Shown here piece by piece: positions 1 through 8,383 of a stretch of 32,068 nt of DNA. Every line of letters starts with the position of its first letter. Position 1 is the stretch's first letter. The translations under genes were made by a program, and so were the position numbers. The stretch lies in the NCBI GenBank assembly GCA_009712185.1, contig WASQ01000035.1, forward strand, positions 1-32,068, written 5' to 3'. The notes below the pieces were generated by a model, which was given only the letters and a program-made list of their open reading frames with translations, was not told where the DNA came from and ran no database searches. Source of the stretch: Telmatospirillum sp. (GTDB lineage: Bacteria > Pseudomonadota > Alphaproteobacteria > Rhodospirillales > Magnetospirillaceae).

Positions 1-186
1 GCTAAGCCCCGCCCCGCCCCAGACAAGAAGAAGCCCGCCCACCAGCACCTCCATCAACCGCCAGCTCCAGGGCCGGTTGGACCCGAATGGCAGCGGCAGC
101 CAACACAGCAGCAGCACAAAAGCATGGAAGGACAGCGGCATCCGTTCCGGGATCGGACCATGGGATGGCTTTGGCGAGGGGGGCAT
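1..186 (-). CDS. O-antigen ligase / Wzy-like polymerase, N-terminal fragment (runs off the left edge)
   Basis: Only the first 62 codons are inside the window and the rest lies beyond base 1. The ATG at 186 begins 14 bases after the stop of the upstream gene, so the two are probably cotranscribed. The visible peptide has a short Pro-rich cytoplasmic start, then a first membrane helix running into PLPFGSNRPWSW at about residues 31-42, then a second hydrophobic segment. The PLPFG.NRPW element after the first helix is characteristic of O-antigen ligase / Wzy-family membrane proteins, which polymerise or ligate undecaprenyl-linked glycans at the periplasmic face. Its place after a Wzz/BY-kinase gene supports a polymerase role in EPS assembly. 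The frame was read directly from the sequence. The very left end is three GGGGC-like repeats on the coding strand, so the last codons should be read with some caution. Confidence 0.7.
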   Translation of the reverse strand, partial: MPPSPKPSHGPIPERMPLSFHAFVLLLCWLPLPFGSNRPWSWRLMEVLVGGLLLVWGGAGLS

Positions 187-199
187 CCGCGACGGGCCG

Positions 200-964
200 T
201 CAGCGGGCCGGTGGCGGCAGATATCGCGCCACGCCCTGATCGAACGCCAGAAGCAGGGGGGGATCCGCCACCAGGATCCGCCGGACGACCCGGGTCGCAT
301 CCGCCTCCACCGCGGACGCCGCCAGCGCGGCGGGATCCCGGGCAACCTCCATGCGGATCATGGCGGCCAGGGCGGCCCGACCGTCGCCATCGAAGGCGTC
401 CCAATGCAGCAGTCCGATCCTGAGGCGCAGCCCCCCCAGATCCGGATCGAACGGACCGGTCAGCGCCGACATCCTCCAGGCGCGGGCGGAAAAGGGCGAA
501 ATGCCATGGAGCCGCGCATCGACCTGACAGAGCCAGGCCCAACCGAAGGGATTTCCCGGCGCCGAGGCCAGGCTCGCCCGCTCAAGCGCAAGGGCCGCCG
601 TCGCCTCCGCCCGCCCCTCGGGCCCCTGAAAGCCGTCTAGACCGGCCAAAGCCCATCGGGCAAGCGCGGCACGTTGCAGATGACCGGCCGGATCGGAAAA
701 GCGCGCGGCCGTTTCCGACCGCCGGACAATGTCCATGAGATCCTGGCGGTCCGGAACCGGTTCCGATGCCAGGGCGGCAGCGGCGGCCCTTGCCGGCACT
801 GCCCGGATCTCGGCCACCAGGGGCCCCAGAGCCCCCGCCAGCAAAGCAAGACCGGCCGAAAGCGCCAGCAGCGCTTCCACCCGCGGTCGCGGTGAGGGCC
901 GGCGGGGGGCGCGCGGCCCGCCCGGTCCGGCCTCAGTCCGTGTAATAGGACTTGTACTTTCCAT
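200..964 (-). CDS. Membrane-anchored protein of unknown function in the EPS locus
   Basis: This encodes about 254 residues. I see an Arg/Pro-rich N-terminus, one hydrophobic helix near residues 30-50 (ALLALSAGLALLAGALGPLV), then an Ala/Arg-rich, probably helical, periplasmic domain containing NPFGWAWLCQVD, which hints at a TPR-like repeat but is not diagnostic. The family is not recognised. The ATG at 964 overlaps the 3' end of the kinase gene by 32 bases, and a further in-frame ATG lies upstream at 1000, so the start is uncertain. It is followed closely by the Wzy-like gene. Position between a Wzz/BY-kinase and a polymerase suggests an accessory role in polymer assembly or export, which is inference from context only. 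Confidence 0.6.
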   Translation of the reverse strand: MESTSPITRTEAGPGGPRAPRRPSPRPRVEALLALSAGLALLAGALGPLVAEIRAVPARAAAAALASEPVPDRQDLMDIVRRSETAARFSDPAGHLQRAALARWALAGLDGFQGPEGRAEATAALALERASLASAPGNPFGWAWLCQVDARLHGISPFSARAWRMSALTGPFDPDLGGLRLRIGLLHWDAFDGDGRAALAAMIRMEVARDPAALAASAVEADATRVVRRILVADPPLLLAFDQGVARYLPPPAR

Positions 965-3191
965 AATAATATCCGGAGTCGCCATACCCATATCGGGCAT
1001 GGCGTGCCAGATTGACCTGAGTGAGCAATGTACCGGCGATGGAGACCCGAACGTCGCCCAAAGTCCTCAGGACCGACCGGACGACGTCTTTGGGGGTCTT
1101 TTCCCATCGCACCACGAACAGCACCGCATCCGCTTTCTGGGCGATGATCTGCACATCCGAAACCGCCATGGCCGGCGGCGTATCGACCACCACGAGATCG
1201 TAGTCCGCCCGCAACTCCTCCAGCAGATCCGTCATTCGCTGGGAATTCAGCAGTTCGAGCGGCGGCCGGCTCAACACCCGGGAGGCGTAAAGGTCGAGCT
1301 CGGTCAGCGGGTCGCGCACTGCCACATCGGCAAGCGGACAGGCGCCCGACAGGGCCTCGTCGAAATAACGGGCCGGCTCGACCCCCACCATGCGGGCCAG
1401 GGTCGGCCGGCGAAGATCGCAGTCGACCAGGGCCACGCGCGCGCCCAATCCGGCAACGGTTCTGGTCAGCGACAGGGATGTCAGGCTTTTCCCTTCACCC
1501 GGCAGCGACGACGTCACCACGACAAGGCGGGGCGGCTGGTCGCGCTTCGCATGCTTCAGGCTGACCCAGAGGCCACGGAAGGACTCGGCGAAAGAGGAGT
1601 GGGGGTGATCCACGACATAGGAGTTGATGCCCGCCGTCTTTCCACGCCGGGACGACTTCAGAAGCTGGATCATACCGATCGCCGGAATGCCGGTCATGGC
1701 CTCAAGCTGTTCGGGTGTCCGGAGCGCGCGGTCCAGATGCTCGCGCAGGAAGACCATCACCGCCCCCAGCATCAATCCGGCGATCACGGCGCCCGCCATC
1801 AGGGCGGGACGGTTGGGGGAACTGGGACGTTCGGGCGGCTCCGCGCGGGAGATCACCCGGGCGTCGGCCTGACGGATGTCCTCCTCCTGGCTGGTCTCCT
1901 TCGAACGATTGAGAAAGGCCTCATAGAGAACGCGATTGGATTGCGCCTCCCGTTCCAGATCGTGCAGCTTGATGCTGAGCTGATTTTGCGTCAGCACCGT
2001 TTCCTCAAGACGACGGATCTGATCGCGCAGTGCCGCCTCGCGCGTGCGCGCCACCGTCAGTTCCCCCCGTTCGCCTTGGGACAGGCGCTCCACCTCGATC
2101 CGGATCTTGTCGCGCAGTTCCTGCCGCGCGGCGAGAGCCTTGATCATCGCCGGATGCTTCTCGCCATAGCGGGTCGAAATATCGGCGATATCGCGGGAAA
2201 GCTGCTCCTCCTGCTCCTTGAGGCGCTGAATCAGCGGAGAATCGAGGAATTCGTCGGCGCCGGCCCCTTTCAGGCTTTCGAGATGGGCCACCTTGGCCTC
2301 GACAGCGGCGCGATTGGCCTGTGCGGTGATGAGCTGGCTGTTGAGCTCGGTCAATTGCTGCTGCGCGCCCAAAAGTCCCTTGTTTTCAAACAGGCCATGG
2401 GTCGAACGGTAACTTTCGACGGCACGTTCCGAGGCGACGACCTGATCGCGCAATCCCTCCAGCCGGCTGTTGAGCCAGCCGGAAACCTGCTTCGTGACTT
2501 CAAAACGGGATTCGATCTGGTCCATGACGAAGCCATCGGCGAAGGCATTGGCGATGGCCGATGCCTTCCGGGACTCGGCAGACCGCACGGAAATCTGGAT
2601 CACCATGGACTGCGGAACCGGCCTCACCTCAAGACGGGCCAGCAGCGCGGAGATCACCCGGGCGCGCTGCCGTTCCGCCCGTTCCGCCTCTGTCAGCGGC
2701 GGCTGGGTAGATGGTCCGCCCAGCAAACGGAACACGGGGCCCAGAGCCGTCCCCAGGCTGAAGCGGGGCGCGGGGCGCAGGGCGGCATTGAATTCGGGAT
2801 CATCATAGAGCCGCAACCGTTCCGCGACACGCTGCGCCAGCGCCCGCGACCGGATCACCTCGACCTCGCTCCCCACCTGGATCAGCCCCGGCTGCATTTG
2901 GGCGACCATGTCCTTGAAGTCGATGATCCGCATTTTCCGGTTGTCGATCATCACGGCCGCATGGGCGCTGTAGAGGGGCGTCACCAGCGACATCGCGCCC
3001 CAGGTCAGGGCCATAACGAGAACGAGACAGAGGAACAGGGTGTTTCTGCGGGCCCATAAAATCCTGATCTGACGCTGAAGATCGAGATCAGAGACGAATC
3101 CGGCCGAAGTCTGAAGCCGGGCCAGACCGCCCTCGAGAGGAGAATGGACGGTGTCGGGCCGGGCGACATTAGGACGGGAGATTTCCGTCAT
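933..3191 (-). CDS. Wzz/GNVR chain-length regulator fused to a BY-type tyrosine autokinase (Wzc-like)
   Basis: An inner-membrane co-polymerase that controls length and export of EPS chains and is cycled by tyrosine phosphorylation. About 752 residues. The Wzz domain has a first transmembrane helix near residues 50-75, a long periplasmic coiled-coil region and a second helix near 455-475. The C-terminal cytoplasmic kinase shows Walker A SSLPGEGKSLTS (about 560-570), Walker A' VALVDCDLRRP, Walker B YDLVVVDTPPA, and a C-terminal tyrosine cluster YGYGDSGYYYGKYKSYY. This is the full single-chain arrangement of proteobacterial Wzc. The first ATG (3191) is preferred over an in-frame TTG 18 bases upstream, since GGTGG lies six bases before it. 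No low-molecular-weight tyrosine phosphatase (Wzb) is visible nearby, but a PPP-type phosphatase is divergently transcribed from the adjacent 130-base gap. Confidence 0.93.
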   Translation of the reverse strand: MTEISRPNVARPDTVHSPLEGGLARLQTSAGFVSDLDLQRQIRILWARRNTLFLCLVLVMALTWGAMSLVTPLYSAHAAVMIDNRKMRIIDFKDMVAQMQPGLIQVGSEVEVIRSRALAQRVAERLRLYDDPEFNAALRPAPRFSLGTALGPVFRLLGGPSTQPPLTEAERAERQRARVISALLARLEVRPVPQSMVIQISVRSAESRKASAIANAFADGFVMDQIESRFEVTKQVSGWLNSRLEGLRDQVVASERAVESYRSTHGLFENKGLLGAQQQLTELNSQLITAQANRAAVEAKVAHLESLKGAGADEFLDSPLIQRLKEQEEQLSRDIADISTRYGEKHPAMIKALAARQELRDKIRIEVERLSQGERGELTVARTREAALRDQIRRLEETVLTQNQLSIKLHDLEREAQSNRVLYEAFLNRSKETSQEEDIRQADARVISRAEPPERPSSPNRPALMAGAVIAGLMLGAVMVFLREHLDRALRTPEQLEAMTGIPAIGMIQLLKSSRRGKTAGINSYVVDHPHSSFAESFRGLWVSLKHAKRDQPPRLVVVTSSLPGEGKSLTSLSLTRTVAGLGARVALVDCDLRRPTLARMVGVEPARYFDEALSGACPLADVAVRDPLTELDLYASRVLSRPPLELLNSQRMTDLLEELRADYDLVVVDTPPAMAVSDVQIIAQKADAVLFVVRWEKTPKDVVRSVLRTLGDVRVSIAGTLLTQVNLARHARYGYGDSGYYYGKYKSYYTD

Positions 3192-3320
3192 GACGACCAC
3201 CGGTAACAATGAGAGAGCAAGTCACCATAACAAAATAAATCATGGCGCGAAAATGATTTGCAGTTGATATCATCAGACACCATCTAAGCGCCGGTCCTGC
3301 AACTTTTGCGGAGTGTGTCC

Positions 3321-4235
3321 GTGCGAAGCCTTTTCCGTCGTCAACCCCCGCGTCTCCCTTGCGGATCTCCGTCCGTCCCTGACGGCTTGCGGGTCTACGC
3401 TGTTGGCGACATCCATGGGCGGGCTGATCTCCTGGCTGAAATGTCCGCACTGATCGGCGAGGACGCGGCGAGACGGGACCACGATTCCGGTGCCACCGAC
3501 AATCGCGTGGTGTTGCTGGGCGATCTGATCGATCGGGGGCCCAGCGCGGCCGGGGTCATCGAATGGTTGCTGTCGCCCCCCCTGGGAGAAGGCTTCGCAA
3601 CCCACGTTCTGATGGGCAATCACGAACGTCTGATGCTGGATTTTCTCGACGATCCGATGATCGGCCGCGCCTGGCTGGCGCTCGGCGGTCTTCAGACCCT
3701 GGACAGCTATGGGGTGGCACCGCCGATCGGCGCCATGACCTTCGAACGCCTGTCGGCCGTCCGGGATGATCTCGCGGCGCGCCTGCCGGACCGCCACAGG
3801 ACCTATCTGGCGGCACTGCCGTTGACCCTGGTGATCGGCGATTATCTGTTCGTCCATGCGGGAATCCGGCCCGGAGTGCCGCTCCCCCGGCAGGAGCCGG
3901 AAGATCTTCTGTGGATTCGCGAGGAATTTCTGGACGCCCCGGCATCCTGCGACAAGGGCGGCGTCCATGGGCATCAGGGCACCGCCTGCCCCGAGATGCG
4001 CTCCCACCGGATCGGGCTGGACACCGGAGCCTATCGGAGCGGAGTCCTGAGCTGTGTCGTCCTTGAGGGACGCACCCGTCATCTGCTGCAAACGCCGCCG
4101 GACTCTCAGAAAAAGCGCTCTCCGATCTCGATGACGTCGCCCGGCATCACCTCCGCATCCTGCGGCACGGAGAGTTCCACCGGCCCGGAGGACGACTCCC
4201 GCCGGATCTTGATATCGCCCTTGTCGGCGCGATAA
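3321..4235 (+). CDS. PPP-family metallophosphatase (Ser/Thr or Tyr phosphatase / ApaH-like)
   Basis: A two-metal phosphoesterase. Motifs in order: GDIHG (about residue 29), GDLIDRG (about 68), GNHE (about 99), HAGIRPG near 180 and HGHQG...DTGAY near 220-240. This is the complete PPP signature set of small bacterial phosphatases, which act on phosphoproteins or dinucleoside polyphosphates. Start chosen at GTG 3321 because GGAG (3310-3313) lies seven bases upstream; TTG 3306 and GTG 3315 are alternatives. It is the only plus-strand gene in the EPS block. Its 3' end runs about 130 bases into the convergent wza-like gene, giving a tail of about 40 residues after the usual family end near RTRHLLQ. 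Because it is divergent from a BY-kinase that lacks a Wzb partner, it could dephosphorylate that kinase; this is inference. Confidence 0.85.
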   Translation: MRSLFRRQPPRLPCGSPSVPDGLRVYAVGDIHGRADLLAEMSALIGEDAARRDHDSGATDNRVVLLGDLIDRGPSAAGVIEWLLSPPLGEGFATHVLMGNHERLMLDFLDDPMIGRAWLALGGLQTLDSYGVAPPIGAMTFERLSAVRDDLAARLPDRHRTYLAALPLTLVIGDYLFVHAGIRPGVPLPRQEPEDLLWIREEFLDAPASCDKGGVHGHQGTACPEMRSHRIGLDTGAYRSGVLSCVVLEGRTRHLLQTPPDSQKKRSPISMTSPGITSASCGTESSTGPEDDSRRILISPLSAR

Positions 4236-4633
4236 GTGTAGCCGCCACCGATCGCGACCGCCGTCACCACCTTCATGCCGTTGACATAAGGATATCGCCC
4301 GGGCGTATTGACCTCTCCCAGGATGTAGAACGGCCGATAATTGACGACGTCGACGGAAACCCGCGGATGGTTCAGGAATCCATCTTTCAGACGCTCCACC
4401 AGACGGGCTTCGACCTCCGCAAGGGTCAGTCCCCCCACGGGGACCTGCCCGACCAGCGGAAAGGATAAAGTGCCCTTGCCGTCCACGGGAAACTCTCCCG
4501 ACAGATCCTGCTCTCCGAAGACGGTAATTCTGAGTTTGTCGTCGGCCCCCACCCGATAGGCGGTGTCCCCGGCCCCGGCCGGTCTTCCGCCCCAAACCAG
4601 ACACACGACGCAAAGCGCCAGCAACAGCCTCAT
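4106..4633 (-). CDS. Short Wza-like polysaccharide export (OPX) protein
   Basis: A periplasmic polysaccharide-export protein of about 175 residues. It has a signal peptide (MRLLLALCVVCLVWGG..), a Poly_export domain beginning YRVGADDKLRITVFGEQDLSGEF, and one SLBB-like segment (YILGEVNTPGRYPYVNGM..VVTAVAIGGGYTYRA). It ends shortly after PGDVIEIGERFF. E. coli Wza is roughly twice as long and has a C-terminal outer-membrane helix; none is present here. No convincing lipobox is seen. The ATG at 4633 is chosen over a longer reading because GGAGGGG sits six to seven bases upstream. The short architecture implies it needs a separate outer-membrane pore, and the beta-barrel gene immediately upstream is the obvious candidate. 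Overlaps the phosphatase gene tail-to-tail. Confidence 0.9.
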   Translation of the reverse strand: MRLLLALCVVCLVWGGRPAGAGDTAYRVGADDKLRITVFGEQDLSGEFPVDGKGTLSFPLVGQVPVGGLTLAEVEARLVERLKDGFLNHPRVSVDVVNYRPFYILGEVNTPGRYPYVNGMKVVTAVAIGGGYTYRADKGDIKIRRESSSGPVELSVPQDAEVMPGDVIEIGERFF

Positions 4634-4677
4634 CGGTCCCCTCCGGCTCGGTCGTCTTGACGCTTGCGCCACCATGT

Positions 4678-4692
4678 CCGGACCCCGTCCGG
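4678..4692. repeat. Intercistronic hairpin between beta-barrel and wza-like genes
   Basis: A perfect 6-bp inverted repeat CCGGAC-CCC-GTCCGG lies in the 87-base gap between the two minus-strand genes. It has no following U-run, so it is more likely an mRNA-processing or stability element than a full terminator. Confidence 0.4.
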
Positions 4693-4720
4693 CAATGCCG
4701 GGGAAAAGGGGCGCACGGGA

Positions 4721-5992
4721 TCAATATTGCAGCCCTAACGCCAGAATCATTCTGTTTTCGTGATAGGTCTCGGTGTCGACGGTCGAGTCCCGCTGGTAGT
4801 AGTGATAAATCAGCCCCGAGTAGGCCATCTTATTGAACTTATAGGCCAATTTGAAGCCTCCGTCGTACACGTTCTGATGCACGCCATCCCCCTGGTAGGC
4901 GTTCCGGCCATAGCCCCCGTCGACGCTGACGATGATGTTGCGGCGCAATTCGTGATCCGCGAACAGATGGGTCTGGGTTGACAGATAGCTGGACGCCCGG
5001 ATGTCGACGGTGTCCTCGACGGTGCGCTGGACCAACAGTTTGACAGTCGTAAGGGCGGTGGGATTCCACACCAGGTCGGCCCCCATCGACAGCCCCGAGA
5101 CCTCCTTGTAGGTGGAAGACCGGAAGTCCTGGGTCAGATAGCCGGCGTAAATGTCGCCGTGGAGCTTTCCGGTCAGCTCCAGATCCGTCCCGGCCCGTTC
5201 CTCCCACCCATGCGAGTTCCTGTTGACGCCGATCGCGTTCGGCTGGTCATAGACACGGTTGTTGGCGCGGACCTCAACGAAGGCGAAATAGTTGGGAACG
5301 ATCTCATAGGCGGCGCGCACTCCGCCCTGAACGATGTCGCGGTTGCGCAAATGGTTGGCGATCACCGCGCCGGTGTCCGTTCCCACATCGCCAAAATCGA
5401 GCCGCTGGAAGCTGGCATCCCCTTTGAGCCAGACCCTGGCGGGATGGTAATCGCCACCGACGGACACGGTCTTGTTGATGACAGGCGTCGGATGTCGCCC
5501 CAGATTGGGATCCGGCGAACTTCTGGGTTCGGAACCGTCGTCATAGGTCGCGGACATGGTCAGTTGCGCGTCGCGGGTGACGTCAAGCTTTCCCGATGCC
5601 GTCACATTGTAATGCTGGGTGTCCTCGTCGGTATAACGTTTGAAAAACGCGAAATCCGAGCTGGCGGACAAGCTGATCTCGTGCTGGGCAAAGTCGGATT
5701 TGATCACGATCGAGGGCGACAGCGTCGTCGTCAGGTCGCCGCGCCGCCTGTTGGCGGCCGCGTAAATGTTATCGGACAGTTGTTCGTCCAGTTCGGCTTT
5801 CGGAAAGATCAGGAAGTCGGCGATCCGGACGCCGTCCGGGGAATACTGCTCCTGACGGCGGTCGGCGACGTCCGTCTCGGCCATTGTCCGGTTGTACTCA
5901 GCGCCCGTCGTCGGAGTGGGACGGTCGTCGGCAAAGGCCGGGCCGGCGGCAAGCAGAACGAGTCCGGCCCCTGTCACAAGCGATGTCCTCAT
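4721..5992 (-). CDS. Outer-membrane beta-barrel protein of the EPS export system
   Basis: About 423 residues with a clear signal peptide ending AGPAFA-DD. The mature part is a run of alternating amphipathic strands with many aromatic girdle residues (for example HEISLSASSDFAFFKRY, YFAFVEVRANNRVYD, YSGLIYHYYQRDS) and ends in an outer-membrane-type C-terminal strand, MILALGLQY. This matches the outer-membrane beta-barrel proteins commonly found in EPS operons. With a wza-like gene that lacks an outer-membrane helix directly downstream, it probably forms the outer-membrane pore for polymer exit, as proposed for Wzp-type porins paired with short OPX proteins. The ATG at 5992 follows GAGG by six bases; the in-frame TTG at 6004 is rejected. 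It starts eight bases after the stop of the preceding gene. Confidence 0.8.
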   Translation of the reverse strand: MRTSLVTGAGLVLLAAGPAFADDRPTPTTGAEYNRTMAETDVADRRQEQYSPDGVRIADFLIFPKAELDEQLSDNIYAAANRRRGDLTTTLSPSIVIKSDFAQHEISLSASSDFAFFKRYTDEDTQHYNVTASGKLDVTRDAQLTMSATYDDGSEPRSSPDPNLGRHPTPVINKTVSVGGDYHPARVWLKGDASFQRLDFGDVGTDTGAVIANHLRNRDIVQGGVRAAYEIVPNYFAFVEVRANNRVYDQPNAIGVNRNSHGWEERAGTDLELTGKLHGDIYAGYLTQDFRSSTYKEVSGLSMGADLVWNPTALTTVKLLVQRTVEDTVDIRASSYLSTQTHLFADHELRRNIIVSVDGGYGRNAYQGDGVHQNVYDGGFKLAYKFNKMAYSGLIYHYYQRDSTVDTETYHENRMILALGLQY

Positions 5993-6000
5993 GTCTGACC

Positions 6001-6915
6001 TCAATTCGCGCTGCTGTGGGGGGGTGTTGGCAGGCTGATCACCGGCGTCTGGGAAAGTGTCTGGTTCTGCGTTTGAGTCTGGATCTGCGGCGTCGTCAGT
6101 CCCGGCGCGACGGTCGAGATCAAAGTCCGCGCCTGCCCCTGGACCTGTTCATTATCGAGACCGGCATTGATGGCCTGAGTGATCACGCCCGCCGCCGGCC
6201 CGCCGCCGGCCAGGCCGGCGCCGTTGAGCGCGCCGGTCCGGACGGCGGAGGTGATCGTTTCCGCCGTGCCCGTCGCCGTCGAGGGGTCCGCGGTCTTGGT
6301 CGCGCCGGCCGCCGCTCCCAGCAGTGCTCCGCTGACGGCGCCCTCGACAAGCGGCACCGATCCGCCCGGAATCGCACCGGATGAAGACGCGGACAGGACA
6401 CCCTGGACCGCGCCCGCCGTTGCCGTCTGGATCAGACCCGCGGCCGTCTGCGGATTGCCGCCAGCCGTCGAAATCACGGCCTGAGCCGCCCCGTTGGTCA
6501 GGGCCTGAACGAAAGGCGCCCCGGATGGTGCCAGAGCCTGCGCCGCCCCGTTGGCGAAGGATCCCAGCAGCGGCGCGGCGTTCGGAGCGCCGACGAGCCC
6601 AAGAACGGTCGCCTGGACCGTTGCTTCCACCAGCGCGGGTGTCACCGGCAAACCGGGAGAAAAGACAGCCAGGGCCAGTTGACGCGCCTCGGAGGGATTG
6701 GATTGAAGGCTCCCCCCCAACAATCTGGCGGCGGCGGCAGGGTTTCCCGCCGCCAGGGACTGACGGACCTCGGCAACGACCGCCCTCAGGGCCGGCGGCA
6801 ATGCGGCGGTGGGGGCTCCGACCGCGTTGACCTGGGCCCAGGCGGGCCGGGGGGCACCGCCGATGGACAACGCCAGCAGCACCAGCACGGCTGCCACCCC
6901 TGTTCGACACCGCAT
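6001..6915 (-). CDS. Secreted Ala/Gly-rich protein of unknown function, EPS operon
   Basis: About 304 residues, not recognised as a known family. A signal peptide (MRCRTGVAAVLVLLALSIGG..AWA) is followed by a long low-complexity region rich in Ala, Gly, Val and Thr with recurring NGAAQA-type segments (SFANGAAQALA, LTNGAAQAVI) and glycine-rich turns. The C-terminus is a Gln/Thr tract (QIQTQTQNQTLSQT) and a Pro/Ser tail. The ATG at 6915 has GAGGAGG just upstream, which decides the start. It lies 61 bases after wbaP-like and eight bases before the beta-barrel gene, so it is almost certainly part of that operon. A periplasmic or extracellular structural role in the export complex is plausible but only from context. 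Confidence 0.72.
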   Translation of the reverse strand: MRCRTGVAAVLVLLALSIGGAPRPAWAQVNAVGAPTAALPPALRAVVAEVRQSLAAGNPAAAARLLGGSLQSNPSEARQLALAVFSPGLPVTPALVEATVQATVLGLVGAPNAAPLLGSFANGAAQALAPSGAPFVQALTNGAAQAVISTAGGNPQTAAGLIQTATAGAVQGVLSASSSGAIPGGSVPLVEGAVSGALLGAAAGATKTADPSTATGTAETITSAVRTGALNGAGLAGGGPAAGVITQAINAGLDNEQVQGQARTLISTVAPGLTTPQIQTQTQNQTLSQTPVISLPTPPHSSAN

Positions 6916-6976
6916 GACGACCTCCTCGCCAGAGCACCCCGGACAGGGGCTCACGTTTCACAGTCGGCGCTCAAAT

Positions 6977-8383
6977 TCAGTATGCGCCACGCCCGGTAAT
7001 GATTTCCTGCACTGTCTTCATAAAAATATAAGCATCAAGCCATAACGACCAATTGCGAATATAGTATACATCTGCTATATCTTGCTCTTCTATTGTTAAA
7101 CTTCCTCTACCAGATATTTGGACAAGGCCGGTAATTCCAGGGCGAACTTTTTGTCGAAGACGGCATATGTCTTTCGGGAGAGTTTTCAGGTGGTAGGATG
7201 GCAACGGCCTCGGCCCGGACATGCTCATGTCGCCGGCGATAACGTTCCAGAGCTGGGGAAGTTCATCCAAACTCCAGCGCCGGAGGAACCGGCCGATGCC
7301 GGGCAGAACGCGGGGATCGCTGCGCAGCTTCATATGCCGGCGCCACTCCGCTCCCAGCGTCTGGGATCTGGAAATCGCCTGTTCCAGTCGCTGATCGGCA
7401 TCCACCACCATGGTGCGGATTTTCCACATCCGGAACACACGGCCGTCGCAACCGTCGCGGCACTGGTAGTAAAACGCCGGTCCCGGCGAGATGATCTTGA
7501 CCAGAACCGCGCAAACCGCGATGACGGGAACCGCCGGCACGGCCAGGAGGCCGGCCAGCAACAGATCGATGGCCCGTTTCACCACCCGGTTCGCCGGCAC
7601 CAGAAGATTGCGGCGCATTTCGAGACCGAGCAGAGATCCGACTTCGCGGACCGATACCCACTGGCTTTGCGGAGTGCCGAAATCCGGGAGCAGAATGACC
7701 CGGCTGCACGGCAGATCGTCAAGCGCGCTCCCAAGCGTCGAGCCATCGCCCGGATCGGCCAGGACGACAGCCTTCACTCCCGGCAGATGGACCGGGTCGA
7801 CCGGCCAGTCCGCGGCTGCGACCGGCACATAGCCCCGACCGGGATTGCGACGGAGGTCGGCGACGACCGCACTGCGCCGCGCGGCCGGGCCACAGACCAG
7901 GACCGGCATTCCCCAACGCCCTCCTCGCTGAAGCCGCTCGCGGACCCAGCCATCGCACAGGGGAGACACCAGCAGCCACAAAATGGCGGCGATCACCAGC
8001 ACCCCGCGCGACCATTGCCCCCCCTGCGCCAGATAATCAAACGAGATCATCAATCCGAACACCGCGACACTGACGATACAGCGCCCCCTGAGGCGGTCCA
8101 CCTCCGACAGGCCGTAACCCGGATAAAGGCCGGCGATCCAGCAGCCGGCGGGAATCAGAAGGATGGAGCCGCCAAGGCCGAGGATGGTTCCCGGGTGCAA
8201 CAGGATCGGATACCAGACAGTCAACTCGCGGCGGACAATGACGGCCAGCAGAACAAGCGCCGTCATCAGCATCGCGTCGGCGGCTGCCATCACGACCGGG
8301 ACGGTCCCGTCCTCGCGGAACGCCCCGGCGGCTGCCGGATCGTTTTCCTGGCAGGCGTGGTGTCCGCTCCCTCCGTCATCCAT
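6977..8383 (-). CDS. WbaP-like undecaprenyl-phosphate sugar-phosphate transferase
   Basis: The initiating polyprenyl-phosphate hexose-1-phosphate transferase that loads the first EPS sugar onto undecaprenyl phosphate at the inner membrane. About 468 residues. Four to five hydrophobic helices lie in the N-terminal half, followed by a soluble linker domain. The C-terminal bacterial sugar transferase domain begins near residue 268 (KRAIDLLLAGLLA), with the conserved FRMWKIRTM, SLDELPQLWNVIAGDMSMSGPRP and PGITGLVQISGRG blocks. The ATG at 8383 is preceded by a GGGGTGG stretch. It is first in the minus-strand EPS operon and is divergent from the lasso-cluster nucleotidyltransferase gene across a 127-base gap. 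The 3' end (7021-7110) is strikingly AT-rich, about 32% GC by my count, unlike the rest of the gene. Confidence 0.92.
   Translation of the reverse strand: MDDGGSGHHACQENDPAAAGAFREDGTVPVVMAAADAMLMTALVLLAVIVRRELTVWYPILLHPGTILGLGGSILLIPAGCWIAGLYPGYGLSEVDRLRGRCIVSVAVFGLMISFDYLAQGGQWSRGVLVIAAILWLLVSPLCDGWVRERLQRGGRWGMPVLVCGPAARRSAVVADLRRNPGRGYVPVAAADWPVDPVHLPGVKAVVLADPGDGSTLGSALDDLPCSRVILLPDFGTPQSQWVSVREVGSLLGLEMRRNLLVPANRVVKRAIDLLLAGLLAVPAVPVIAVCAVLVKIISPGPAFYYQCRDGCDGRVFRMWKIRTMVVDADQRLEQAISRSQTLGAEWRRHMKLRSDPRVLPGIGRFLRRWSLDELPQLWNVIAGDMSMSGPRPLPSYHLKTLPKDICRLRQKVRPGITGLVQISGRGSLTIEEQDIADVYYIRNWSLWLDAYIFMKTVQEIITGRGAY

Noticed and set aside
54-542. 162-residue minus-strand frame at the left edge
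   Set aside because: It is a shadow of the two minus-strand genes there; the Wzy-like start in another frame has recognisable membrane-protein features.
729-3059. 776-residue plus-strand frame antisense to the Wzz/BY-kinase gene
   Set aside because: It mirrors a well-supported gene and has shadow composition rich in His, Gln and Arg with no domain. High GC makes long antisense frames common; similar frames at 7118-8521, 17774-18760, 20424-22079, 22319-23704 and 24257-25660 are rejected for the same reason.
3273-4724. 483-residue minus-strand frame across the phosphatase and wza-like genes
   Set aside because: It is out of frame with the wza-like gene and antisense to the phosphatase, both of which have complete motifs; its sequence shows no family features.
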